Positions 16,879 through 25,167 of a DNA stretch of 44,685 nucleotides are shown piece after piece. The number at the start of each line of letters is the position of its first letter. Positions within the stretch are counted from its first letter, which is position 1. The translations under genes were made by a program, and so were the position numbers. The notes below the pieces were generated by a model, which was not told the DNA's origin, searched no databases, and saw nothing but the letters and a program-made list of their open reading frames with translations. The DNA lies in the NCBI GenBank assembly GCA_004375715.1, contig SOKP01000012.1, forward strand, positions 1 to 44,685, given 5' to 3'. The DNA comes from Promethearchaeota archaeon (GTDB lineage Archaea > Asgardarchaeota > Lokiarchaeia > Sigyniarchaeales > SOKP01).

Positions 16879-19062
16879 TTAGTAAATTTTGATATTAATA
16901 TTAATCTCCAGTTCTTTACTAAGTTTAAACTGAGGTATCACATTTATACCTTGGTAAATCGTTATGTAACCCTCATCAGTGAATGCATATGTAAAGATCG
17001 GAAATTTTAATATTTCTATTAATTCAGTATCTGCCTTTGTTTCGCTTTGTAGCAAATATTCAAGGTTTAAATTATAAGAGATATCTTGGGCTTTAAAATG
17101 GTTCCCTGTATATTGAAATGGTTTAATTAATTCATTTTTTGACTCATTTAAAAAAAGCAATTGGTTGCTTTCCCATTGAAATTTAACAGGATCACCATTA
17201 AAAAAGAAAGGAAGATCAATTCCTAAGTTCAAATTGTTGATGAGATTTTGGACCAAATCTTCTTTTTCAGGTATTTTCTCGAACTTAATTTTTAGACTTA
17301 TTTTAATTTGATTTTCCTCTACTTTTATTTCCTTAACGATAGAACAAGGATAAGATTCATTAGTACTTGGAACGATTACACTTCCTTTTTGTTCTAACTC
17401 TATAACCGCTGAGTTTCCATTTTTTTCATTTTTAATAATAGAAAATTCACCATCAGCAAACGATCCGTATTCTCTATATCGGTCTGCTTCGATAGCTTCG
17501 AATGTATCGTTCTTGTGATAAAATCTTACCCTAAGCATGTTTTTCTTAAATCTATCAACCATTATTTTATCTCTATCGACATCCTCGTTATCATGATACG
17601 CTTCAGGCCACCGAGTTAATGTGTTTAAAAGGTTATAAGATTTTGGTTTATAGTCTATCTCAAAAATGGTGCCCCCGTCCGAGGGATTAATGTAAACATT
17701 TAAAAGATCGGATTCAATTACGATATCCAATCTACTGTCTTTGTTGAAGTCTATAGGTATAACTGACATATATTTATTTTCTAAGGAAAGGAAATTCGTA
17801 TTCAGATTGTCAATGATGATTTCAGAATTGATGAGGTGAGTATAAACGGAAAACCGTAAAAATTGTAAATAGACACCACCAAATAAGCCATGCCAATAGC
17901 AATCGTTGCATTGTGATTTGTAGATTTCTGTCCAAGCTTCTTTTATTAATTCATTCGCTTCATTTCTACTTTCTTGCCCCACCAACTTATCTAAATTCTT
18001 TTCAACAACAATGAGTTTATCTCTAACATGGAGCATTTTCTTATGCATATTATTTGACTCGGGATATTTGACTAAGAAATATCTCCAGAAGCCTCCTCTT
18101 AAGAATAGATATTCGTCCTGTTTTTCAGGATCCCACCTTACCCTCTCTCTAATCTTCGTAAAAGCTTTCCTCTCCTTAGTTGGTAAAACCCATCTTTCCA
18201 TTTTATCGTAACTTGCGGTTGGTAGATATATTAAACTTTTCGCGGGATATTTATCCATATATTCCGAAAGCGTAATAGACTTTATCCAGTTATTGCTGAT
18301 TATTTGATCGAAGAAAGCGGGAATAAATGGTTTCCCATTGTCTCCCTCTTCATGACCTTGAATGTAACATATGTGGTGTGTAGTTGCCCAAACTCCCATT
18401 TTTTCTGCATCAGATATGAATACAACGCACCTATCACCTTTTTCATTCGCAGCATTTTTCAAATATTCAATTGACATATATGTAGGCTTCCAAGGGGCTA
18501 AATACCTTAAAGCCTCATTGATAGGAAAGACTCTTAGAGTTTTTCCGTCATCCTCTGTAATATAGGAATAGAAAGTCTCTTTTTGAGTAATACCGGTTGA
18601 GCGAAAATGATTATCATCAACAATCACATATTTCAAACCAGTATCATTTAAGAAAGAAGGGTAATTGGGTTCCCACACCCTCTCAGATAGCCACGCACCT
18701 CTTACTTCTAATCCGAATTCTTTTTTAATTAGATCAGATAGTTTTTTCAGTTGAGCTATTCTATCGCGATAAGGGATAATTGCGAATATAGGCTCATAAT
18801 AACCCCCTCCAATAATTTCGATTTGTCCTCTTTTCGCCATAACTTTTAGTTTCTCAATAAACTCTGGCTTGTTTTCGAGAAGCCACTCTAATAAATTTCC
18901 AGAAAAATGTAGCGTGAATTTAATATCTGAAAATTCAAAAATATTATCGATAAGGGGTATATATGATTTCTGATAAACATCTTCATAAATTAAATCTTTT
19001 TGATCAACGGGTTGATGAAAATGGAATATTATCGGCACATTCACGCTTAGTTCCCTTTCCAT
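16879..19062 (-). CDS. GH57 4-alpha-glucanotransferase / alpha-amylase
   Basis: The 727-residue glycoside hydrolase family 57 enzyme has the family's motif HFHQP near residue 15 and GGGYYEP near 82. The nucleophile motif WLSERVWEP has Glu at about 127, and the acid motif SDAEKMGVW has Asp at about 218. These positions closely match the Thermococcus litoralis glucanotransferase (Glu123, Asp214 as I recall). A long C-terminal beta region corresponds to its sandwich domains. There is no signal peptide, so it works on intracellular maltodextrins or glycogen. The start is clear: GAGGAGG lies a few bases before ATG 19062. It is divergent from a maltokinase-like gene, supporting a shared alpha-glucan pathway. 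Strict amylase activity is the alternative. Confidence 0.88.
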   Translation of the reverse strand: MERELSVNVPIIFHFHQPVDQKDLIYEDVYQKSYIPLIDNIFEFSDIKFTLHFSGNLLEWLLENKPEFIEKLKVMAKRGQIEIIGGGYYEPIFAIIPYRDRIAQLKKLSDLIKKEFGLEVRGAWLSERVWEPNYPSFLNDTGLKYVIVDDNHFRSTGITQKETFYSYITEDDGKTLRVFPINEALRYLAPWKPTYMSIEYLKNAANEKGDRCVVFISDAEKMGVWATTHHICYIQGHEEGDNGKPFIPAFFDQIISNNWIKSITLSEYMDKYPAKSLIYLPTASYDKMERWVLPTKERKAFTKIRERVRWDPEKQDEYLFLRGGFWRYFLVKYPESNNMHKKMLHVRDKLIVVEKNLDKLVGQESRNEANELIKEAWTEIYKSQCNDCYWHGLFGGVYLQFLRFSVYTHLINSEIIIDNLNTNFLSLENKYMSVIPIDFNKDSRLDIVIESDLLNVYINPSDGGTIFEIDYKPKSYNLLNTLTRWPEAYHDNEDVDRDKIMVDRFKKNMLRVRFYHKNDTFEAIEADRYREYGSFADGEFSIIKNEKNGNSAVIELEQKGSVIVPSTNESYPCSIVKEIKVEENQIKISLKIKFEKIPEKEDLVQNLINNLNLGIDLPFFFNGDPVKFQWESNQLLFLNESKNELIKPFQYTGNHFKAQDISYNLNLEYLLQSETKADTELIEILKFPIFTYAFTDEGYITIYQGINVIPQFKLSKELEININIKIY

Positions 19063-19177
19063 TTAGGCCTCCTCACATTAATTTTATAGTATTTTAGGGT
19101 TTAGAGCAATTTGTGAGATTTTTAGATTTTACTATTTACTAAACTAAATACAGATTGAAATTTAAAATTATAAAGAA

Positions 19178-19372
19178 TCATAAATTTAAAAAATGATCTA
19201 AATCAAGTTGTTTTTCTTTAGAATCTTTTTTATATATTACACCAAAATTGAGATAATCACTAAAATCTTCTTTAATTAAGCCTTTTTTGGTTAAAACTTC
19301 TTTTAGTTCTTCAGTATTATGAATATTAATAGAAGTTAAATCATAGATATTTTTAATCTACTGTACATTCAT
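19178..19372 (-). pseudogene. Broken or non-canonical small ORF with in-frame TAG at codon 5
   Basis: Within the 425-base gap between the GH57 and maltokinase genes, the minus strand reads ATG at 19372, four codons, TAG at 19358-19360, and then 59 open codons to TGA at 19178. The open part has a protein-like composition (for example NTEELKEVLTKKGLIKED) that is unusual for chance frames in DNA this AT-rich. No ATG start exists after the TAG. It may be a gene remnant, a frame with a rare start such as ATT, or a read-through of TAG. The remainder of the gap (19063-19177, 19373-19487) shows nothing but AT-rich promoter-like DNA. Confidence 0.35.
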
Positions 19373-19487
19373 ACCTTTAGATTGAAAAATTATTGAAATA
19401 TGTATTTTTCAAATATATTTCATCGAATTAAAAAGCACTGAGATTAAGAAATCTAATTGTAAATAATGAAATAATTGGTTTGTAATT

Positions 19488-21224
19488 ATGAGAGATTTTT
19501 TTGATAAAAATTTATTCCAACAAGTATTTAATTCTAACGAGTTTAAAGGATGGCTTCTTTCGAGAAGATGGTTTGGTGATAAATCGTTATTATCAAATTT
19601 ATTGTTTAAGATAAAAGTTTACTACTTCCATATCATTTCAGAACGTATTTTTTTAACGATAATCGATGTTACCTACGATGAATATTCTAGAAAATACTTC
19701 TTGCCTATCATAGTCTACGAAAAAATTCAAGATATACTTGAACCTAACGAAAATACTAGAGAAAATGTTGTTAAACTAACTGAAAACACATTCAGCAAAA
19801 TATTAGCACTAAATGTGCATGATAATCAAAAAGAAAAGATAGTTTACCTGAATCTTGTTGAAGCAGAGTATTGCGTGTTATTCTGGAAGAAAATGTTATT
19901 TGATAAAACAATTTCTGAAACATTCCCTAGCATGTCTTTAGAACTCACACTATTTACTGAACAGTTTGAAGACGAATTTAATATGCTGAAGGTACGCAAT
20001 TTAATTGAAGCTAGTTTATATCCTGAACGGTATGAATATGGGTTACAGCAGCTAGGTGGAGGGAATACTACAAATTTGTTATTTTCATTAAAAGTATCAA
20101 ATAAGAAAAAATCGCACGAAAAACCTATTTCATATGTTTTAAAATCGTATAAAGATTTTTCAGGAAGTTTGGAACCAAGGAAATTGTTTGTTTTAGTAAA
20201 AAACAATTTTCCAAATGCTCCAAAAATATATGGTATGATAAAATTAGAAGATAGAGAAACAATTGGGATACTTGAAGATGTCCCAAACAGCGGAAATTTG
20301 GGAGACATCTATTGGAATGAGCTTAATATCATGATGAATTCGATTTTTGAAGTTGTTGATGGCGATGATCCCTCCTTAAGTAATAAAGAGAAAATATCGG
20401 GTTATATAAAAAACTACTGTGTTAATTCTTTACATGTGTCTGAAAAAATAGGACTCCAGATCAAAAAGTTACACGAAGCCTTAATTCTACAGAGTGATCC
20501 GCTATATTCAAAGGAAAAAGTCTTAAGCGTGGACTATTTAAAAGATTACACGAGCAAATTACTTGAGATGGTAGAAAGAATGCAAGAAACCATGAGTAGA
20601 GGTGCTGAAGGTGCTTTTTATTCCTCGCCTAAGGTTTTATCTATTTTAATTGACATCAAGGACATCATTGAGAAATTCCGTTCCGAATTTAAAGCGGATA
20701 CAATTAATATTCAACCAGTTCATCAAGATCTCCACTTCCAACAAATTCTTGTTAACAAATCTGACGGCGAATATATGTTCTATTTTATTGATTTTGAGGG
20801 AGATCCGCAACTCGATAATAAGGAAAAAGAAAAAAAGTTCCCAATAGAAAAAGATTTAGGCAGTTTTTTAAGATCACTTAGTTATATTAAATTTAATACC
20901 CTGCTTAAGTTTATTGAGGATAAATTAATAGATAAAGGTAAGATTGAAGTTTCAGCGGAATTCCTTTTTAATCTCTACTTCAGAAAGTCTTCAAAAGTCA
21001 CGAAAAAGCAAAAAATTTTGGAAAATGCGTTAAAAATCCTAAATGTGTGGGAGAATAAATTAATGGGCAAAATTTTTGATCAAAGTCCAGACCTTCAAAT
21101 TACTTTGATTAATTATTTTACGATTGAAAGAGTATTACACGAATTATCTTACGAACTGCTTTTTAGACCTGACAAAATTCTTATTCCAATTCTTGGTTTG
21201 AAGGAAATTATAGATAAGTATTAA
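19488..21224 (+). CDS. Maltokinase-like kinase (aminoglycoside phosphotransferase fold)
   Basis: The 578-residue protein begins with the cap signature FKGWLLSRRWFGDKS (residues 19-33), typical of maltokinases and trehalose-synthase-associated kinases. A Gly-rich nucleotide loop GGGNTTNLLFSL lies near residue 188. The catalytic loop QPVHQDLHFQQILV is at about 408, and the metal-binding FIDFEGDP at about 440. Maltokinase makes maltose 1-phosphate from maltose and ATP. The family length is about 450, so the protein is long; the extra residues are spread through the N-lobe insert and the C-terminal helices. It is divergent from a GH57 glucanotransferase, which supports a role on maltose or maltodextrin. 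Another sugar kinase specificity is possible. Confidence 0.75.
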   Translation: MRDFFDKNLFQQVFNSNEFKGWLLSRRWFGDKSLLSNLLFKIKVYYFHIISERIFLTIIDVTYDEYSRKYFLPIIVYEKIQDILEPNENTRENVVKLTENTFSKILALNVHDNQKEKIVYLNLVEAEYCVLFWKKMLFDKTISETFPSMSLELTLFTEQFEDEFNMLKVRNLIEASLYPERYEYGLQQLGGGNTTNLLFSLKVSNKKKSHEKPISYVLKSYKDFSGSLEPRKLFVLVKNNFPNAPKIYGMIKLEDRETIGILEDVPNSGNLGDIYWNELNIMMNSIFEVVDGDDPSLSNKEKISGYIKNYCVNSLHVSEKIGLQIKKLHEALILQSDPLYSKEKVLSVDYLKDYTSKLLEMVERMQETMSRGAEGAFYSSPKVLSILIDIKDIIEKFRSEFKADTINIQPVHQDLHFQQILVNKSDGEYMFYFIDFEGDPQLDNKEKEKKFPIEKDLGSFLRSLSYIKFNTLLKFIEDKLIDKGKIEVSAEFLFNLYFRKSSKVTKKQKILENALKILNVWENKLMGKIFDQSPDLQITLINYFTIERVLHELSYELLFRPDKILIPILGLKEIIDKY

Positions 21225-21249
21225 TTTACTTTGCTTTAATTTTAAATTT

Positions 21250-21858
21250 TTAGCTTTCTTTATTGATTCTTGCGAATTCATATGAGTAATGTGACGAAGA
21301 AATGTCTAATTTTTTAATCTGATTTTTATACTTTTGACGCAAACTTTTATTCCCTTTCATTTCTTCTTCGATGTAATTCGGATTCAATTCTTTTTGTTCA
21401 AATAATCGCCACAAAAAAGCTTCAGCAAATCTAGTAGGTCCAAATTTCTTTTCTATCAGCACATAGTTGCTTTCATCAAGTAAGTTATTAAAAAATCCTA
21501 GATTATCGCAAAAATCAATCTTGTATTGTAGGTCCTCTTGTTTTCCATAGATTCTAGCAATATCGTTAATAAATCTTCCTAGCTTATCTCCAAAGTTTAT
21601 TTGATCCGTTTCATCCAAGCGTTCAAGAAGATTTCTAAGAAAACTCCTTTTAATTACGACTAAATCACGATCGTTTAATGATTGAATTGTTGATTTGCGT
21701 TTTAAGAAGTATTTGCTAAGCTCTAGATAATTTTTAATAAGGCTATTTTTATTAATACCCATTCGATCTTTCATTCTATCTAAATTTTCATTCAATTCTT
21801 GATCTATCCTTATTGTAATAACTTTGGTTTTCTTTTTTGGTTCAATATCTTTGCTCAA
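21250..21858 (-). CDS. Ribbon-helix-helix regulator with long C-terminal domain
   Basis: The 202-residue protein has an N-terminal RHH pattern (TKVITIRIDQELNENLDRM, then GINKNSLIKNYLEL) at about residues 12-50, followed by about 150 helical residues of no known family. The start is TTG at 21858, with GTGATGG just upstream; the nearby ATG at 21865 is in another frame and closes quickly. A GTATGCA direct repeat 37 bases upstream may be its operator, suggesting self-regulation. It converges with the maltokinase gene, with a 25-base gap. Confidence 0.65.
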   Translation of the reverse strand: MSKDIEPKKKTKVITIRIDQELNENLDRMKDRMGINKNSLIKNYLELSKYFLKRKSTIQSLNDRDLVVIKRSFLRNLLERLDETDQINFGDKLGRFINDIARIYGKQEDLQYKIDFCDNLGFFNNLLDESNYVLIEKKFGPTRFAEAFLWRLFEQKELNPNYIEEEMKGNKSLRQKYKNQIKKLDISSSHYSYEFARINKES

Positions 21859-21894
21859 CGGCCATCACTTCAAATTAGAATAGTAGTAATATTT

Positions 21895-21917
21895 GTATGC
21901 ATTTATAATCGTATGCA
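21895..21917. promoter_or_regulatory. GTATGCA direct repeat, candidate operator of the RHH regulator
   Basis: GTATGCA occurs at 21895-21901 and again at 21911-21917, a 16-base period (about one and a half helical turns), starting 37 bases upstream of the RHH gene's TTG start. RHH proteins often bind short tandem half-sites near their own promoter. The binding assignment is inference. Confidence 0.4.
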
Positions 21918-22348
21918 ACAATTGTAAGTAATGTAACCTAACTAATATAATTTTGTGATCTGGTAGTGGGATATTTATGTGAATTTGTCATCTTTAAATT
22001 TTATTACCAGCAGGTATTTTGACTACGGTTAAAGGCATTTTTCAGTAAAAATCAGCTTGTACCGATAAGCAATCATAGATTGCGTAGCAATATTGGCCCA
22101 TTATTTTTGTATTAATAATAGTGTAAAAAAATTTGCAATTCGTTAAATGTAATTCTTTTTTAAATAAACACCTTTTTGAATAAAATTGACGATCAAATAT
22201 TAAGCGCACATGAATAAAAAAAGCGATTACATAATAAATCAATCAATTTAAGAAGCTATTTGATCAAATTGAATAAAAATTTAATGATCCCACATTTTTG
22301 ACAATTTTCATTTTGCACTATTTCTTACGCATTGTTTGTAATTATTGT

Positions 22349-22361
22349 AACTATTATAGTT
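22349..22361. promoter_or_regulatory. 13-base palindrome upstream of the ArsR-like gene
   Basis: AACTATTATAGTT is a perfect palindrome (AACTAT-T-ATAGTT) lying about 114 bases upstream of the ATG at 22475. Winged-helix ArsR-type dimers bind such symmetrical sites, so it is a candidate operator. Short AT palindromes also arise by chance in this DNA. Confidence 0.3.
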
Positions 22362-22474
22362 AAATGTTATCAAATGAATATTGAAATAGACTTATAAGGA
22401 TAAGTTAACTTTGTAAATATGTGTCCTAAGATCAAAGTTCTTCTAAGATTGTAGTAAAGGGTTGAAAATTAATT

Positions 22475-22855
22475 ATGGAGTTAAGTGAACCTAACTTATC
22501 GAGTAATGAAATAACAGACTCAGATTTAAATGAAGTAGAAATCGGAAATGTTTTAGAATTAGAATTATTCGATGATAGTCACAATTCATTAAAATCGAAT
22601 GTTACTGTTGAAGATGTCGTGAAAGCGCTTTCTTCACAAACAAGACGCCTTATTTTACGCCAGATTCAGAACTCGAAGGAAGGAATGGATGTTTCTAATA
22701 TTGCTTCGTCATTAAACATGACCGAAGCTAATATTTCTGCTCAAATTAAAAAACTTCATGAAGCGGGTTTAATTTTTTGTAAATATTGTTCGGGTAATCA
22801 TGGAGTAAGAAAAATTAGTAATATAAAATTTAGTCAAATAATTATTAATTTGTAA
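22475..22855 (+). CDS. ArsR-like winged-helix transcriptional regulator
   Basis: The 126-residue protein has an acidic N-terminal 40 residues. A winged-helix domain follows: VVKALSSQTRRLILRQI at about 49-65, the recognition region NIASSLNMTEANISAQIKKL at about 76-95, then EAGLI and a short wing. The pattern is that of ArsR-family repressors. Two nearby cysteines (CKYC) at about 108-111 in the wing could bind metal or sense redox state. The effector is unknown. It stands alone between a divergent RHH gene and a convergent TPR gene. Confidence 0.75.
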   Translation: MELSEPNLSSNEITDSDLNEVEIGNVLELELFDDSHNSLKSNVTVEDVVKALSSQTRRLILRQIQNSKEGMDVSNIASSLNMTEANISAQIKKLHEAGLIFCKYCSGNHGVRKISNIKFSQIIINL

Positions 22856-22894
22856 CTACACCTATTCCTTTTGCCAAATAATTTAGGGATAAAG

Positions 22895-24040
22895 TTAATT
22901 CTGCTGGAAACTCGAAATCAGTATATTCTTAATGTTTTCAAAATGTCCTAAGTTAATCAACAGTAAATCGTTTAATGCATCTGTCAATCCTGCAATTTCT
23001 ATTTTTTCAACAATTTTATAGTAAGGACTTTTTTTCAGACGTTTTATTAGAGCCTTATTTTCTTCAATTCCACCCAATAAATAATCTCTACATTTTATTT
23101 CCTTGCTTCCAACTATCCTTTGAATAATAGCAAGCAACATTGTATCAAAGGTGACCCTTAGTATGATTTCTCGGTCAAAATCCTTTTTAATTTTAAACAG
23201 ATAATCTTTTAGTAGTAAAATTGATTCTTTAAAAAGTTCAATTGAATCGTTCCCAAGTTTTTCAATTCTTTCCTTAAATTCAGCCTTTTTTGTTGTAATC
23301 AAACATATTGCTGAAACAGTTTGGTATTCAGCGACAAAATGGATGAACCTTGCCTTGGTGTTAAGCGTAGTATCTTTAGACTCAGCACCTTTTAGCAAAT
23401 CGTCGAGGTTAGCTAAGGATTTTTTGAAATAGGTAGAAATAGTATAAAATTTTTCTGCCGCAGCTTCGAATTCTTTATTTACTATTAAGATTCGAGCTCG
23501 TTTTTCTTCTTCTTGATAAAGTTCGTCAAATTCATTGATTTTCATTACAGCTTTTAATATTAATCGTTTTCCTTTATCTTTTGTAATGTGAGATCGTTCA
23601 AGTGCTTGTCCCGCCTCTAATAGGAGTATTGAAGACAAGCTATAATATTCTTCTGGATCTGATTCATATAAATAATCTGATGCGTTTTTCCAACTTTCAC
23701 CAGCTGTTTCCCAGTCTCGCATTCGAAAAGAGATATTTCCTAGCTGGATTAATAGTTTTGCCGATATCTCATATAGTTTTAATTCTTCAGTTTTTCGAAT
23801 AATTGATTTTAAGCGATAAGTTGCTTGAATATTGTTCTTAAATTGCGATATAATTTGAGTTATTCTAATATAGATTTCATCTAACTTAAGATAACCACCT
23901 AAATCAAGGTAAATCTGAGCTGCTTTCTCGTATTCTTTAATAGATTCATCTCCCTTCCCTTTATCCGCTAATTCTTCAGCATAGTCAATTAATCTGATCG
24001 CTTCAGCTTCCTTTTCATCTTTATCGTCGTTGTTATACAT
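22895..24040 (-). CDS. TPR / alpha-SNAP-like helical repeat protein
   Basis: The roughly 381-residue all-helical protein shows TPR-like pairs in its first half: EYEKAAQIYLDLGGY, LIQLGNISFRMRDWETAGESWKNASDYLY and EFEAAAEKFYTISTYF. This organisation recalls alpha-SNAP, and Asgard genomes are known to carry many TPR proteins of this kind. No enzyme motif is seen. ATG 24040 is chosen because GGTGA lies eight bases upstream; the longer frame to 24055 would need TTG. It is downstream of an MtrH-like gene in the same direction, separated by 147 bases. Partner binding is likely; the SNAP link is a suggestion only. Confidence 0.6.
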   Translation of the reverse strand: MYNNDDKDEKEAEAIRLIDYAEELADKGKGDESIKEYEKAAQIYLDLGGYLKLDEIYIRITQIISQFKNNIQATYRLKSIIRKTEELKLYEISAKLLIQLGNISFRMRDWETAGESWKNASDYLYESDPEEYYSLSSILLLEAGQALERSHITKDKGKRLILKAVMKINEFDELYQEEEKRARILIVNKEFEAAAEKFYTISTYFKKSLANLDDLLKGAESKDTTLNTKARFIHFVAEYQTVSAICLITTKKAEFKERIEKLGNDSIELFKESILLLKDYLFKIKKDFDREIILRVTFDTMLLAIIQRIVGSKEIKCRDYLLGGIEENKALIKRLKKSPYYKIVEKIEIAGLTDALNDLLLINLGHFENIKNILISSFQQN

Positions 24041-24187
24041 AATCAAATTCACCAAGACATTTAGATAAATCAGTATAGATTAAATTTATATTTCTATTAA
24101 GTAATCCAAATACGATAGTTCTTTAGTTATTGAATGAAATTAAGCTTATTTAAATTTTGATCATAAAAAGAGAATTCTATTCATGCT

Positions 24188-25069
24188 CTATAAATTATCA
24201 AATAGTCTAATATTCTCTTTTTTCATTACTTTTTTAAGTTCAATAGCCTGATAGACAGACGCAAAGCATTCTCTTGCGTCTTCAATTGCTCCATAAAAAA
24301 TAAAATTAGAATACCAAGAAGCTATAAACATTATACTCGCTTTCCGAGCCTTTGTGTGAAATTTTTTGTTTAATCTAGGCGAAGAATATTTAAAGAGAAA
24401 AAGGGTTGGTGCGGTACCTACAGGGAGTTTGAGAGCGCGACTAACAATTTGTTGAGTTTCAAGGATGTGTGAGAAACTTTCAATATCAATAACTCCGCCA
24501 TCAATCCATATTTTTTCAATCCCAATTTTCTGTAATCCTTCTATGATGCTGGTATTTCCAGGTTGGTTATTCTCTGTAATGTAATTGTATCTCTGACTCG
24601 ATCGCATGTTAGTAGGACCAAGTATTAGAACTACAGCTGATTTAATCCCAAATTTCTTGATTAACTCAGTTTCTTTTATATTTTTGAGATTTGATATAGA
24701 ATTGTAAATATAATCGTCTGGTTTTATCCCTCGTTCGTTTAAATGTTCAACTCCAGCAATTCTTGCTTCGAAACTACCACCTAAAACAAAGGGAGGGTCA
24801 TATAAATCTAAATAAAAATCTAAATATTTCACCATTGCTTCAGGAGTTGTAGCAGAGATTTCAATCAAATCTGAGAGTTTATATTGAGAGGCTAGACTCT
24901 TTTGAGCATCAATTCTTTTTCTTGCTTTAGATTCATCAAATTGTAGCCCATTTTTTCTATCAACCAATGTTTGGCCTTGGTAAAACATTGTACCAATTAA
25001 AATGGGGGGTAAGGTAAAATTACCGCATCCTAACTTAACATTGCCGTATAAATAATAGTCCTCATTCAT
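24188..25069 (-). CDS. mtrH: MtrH-like methyltransferase (tetrahydromethanopterin S-methyltransferase subunit H family)
   Basis: The 293-residue protein follows the MtrH pattern from end to end. LIGTMFYQGQTLVDRKNG and DESKAR at the start correspond to the GTIFY region. TTPEAMVKYLDFYLDLYDPPFVL, then SFEARIAGVEHL and DDYIYNSIS, follow. LPVGTAPTLFLF and ASWYSNFIFYGAIEDA close the barrel. In methanogens MtrH transfers methyl groups between tetrahydromethanopterin and the corrinoid of MtrA. No other Mtr subunit lies in the window, so this is probably a stand-alone MtrH that moves methyl groups from a corrinoid protein to a pterin, feeding the Wood-Ljungdahl branch represented by CdhA at 28087-30432. 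The methyl donor is unknown. Confidence 0.8.
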   Translation of the reverse strand: MNEDYYLYGNVKLGCGNFTLPPILIGTMFYQGQTLVDRKNGLQFDESKARKRIDAQKSLASQYKLSDLIEISATTPEAMVKYLDFYLDLYDPPFVLGGSFEARIAGVEHLNERGIKPDDYIYNSISNLKNIKETELIKKFGIKSAVVLILGPTNMRSSQRYNYITENNQPGNTSIIEGLQKIGIEKIWIDGGVIDIESFSHILETQQIVSRALKLPVGTAPTLFLFKYSSPRLNKKFHTKARKASIMFIASWYSNFIFYGAIEDARECFASVYQAIELKKVMKKENIRLFDNL

Positions 25070-25167
25070 GGTTGCTTCAAAGCATAAATGTGTATTTAAG
25101 AAATTATATTTTACATCAATTATAATTTATCTCATTTAATTGAGTAGATGCAACTATGTTGTTGACA

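Larger units (their letters stand above)
21859..22474. other. Divergent regulatory region between RHH and ArsR-like genes
   Basis: These 616 bases separate two divergent regulator genes. They hold a GTATGCA direct repeat near the RHH gene and a 13-base palindrome near the ArsR gene, listed separately. A 66-codon frame on the minus strand at 22042-22242 has a Cys/Phe/Tyr-rich chance-like composition and no ribosome site, so I do not call it. No RNA gene was recognised. Confidence 0.45.

Noticed and set aside
19844-20308. 154-codon minus-strand frame inside the maltokinase-like gene
   Set aside because: Ser/Phe/Asn-rich shadow on the opposite strand of a gene with clear kinase motifs.
22042-22242. 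66-codon minus-strand frame in the divergent regulator gap
   Set aside because: Cys/Phe/Tyr-rich chance-like composition and no Shine-Dalgarno; it overlaps probable promoter sequence.
24041-24055. Upstream TTG start for the TPR protein
   Set aside because: GGTGA is positioned correctly for the ATG at 24040, whereas the TTG lacks a ribosome site.
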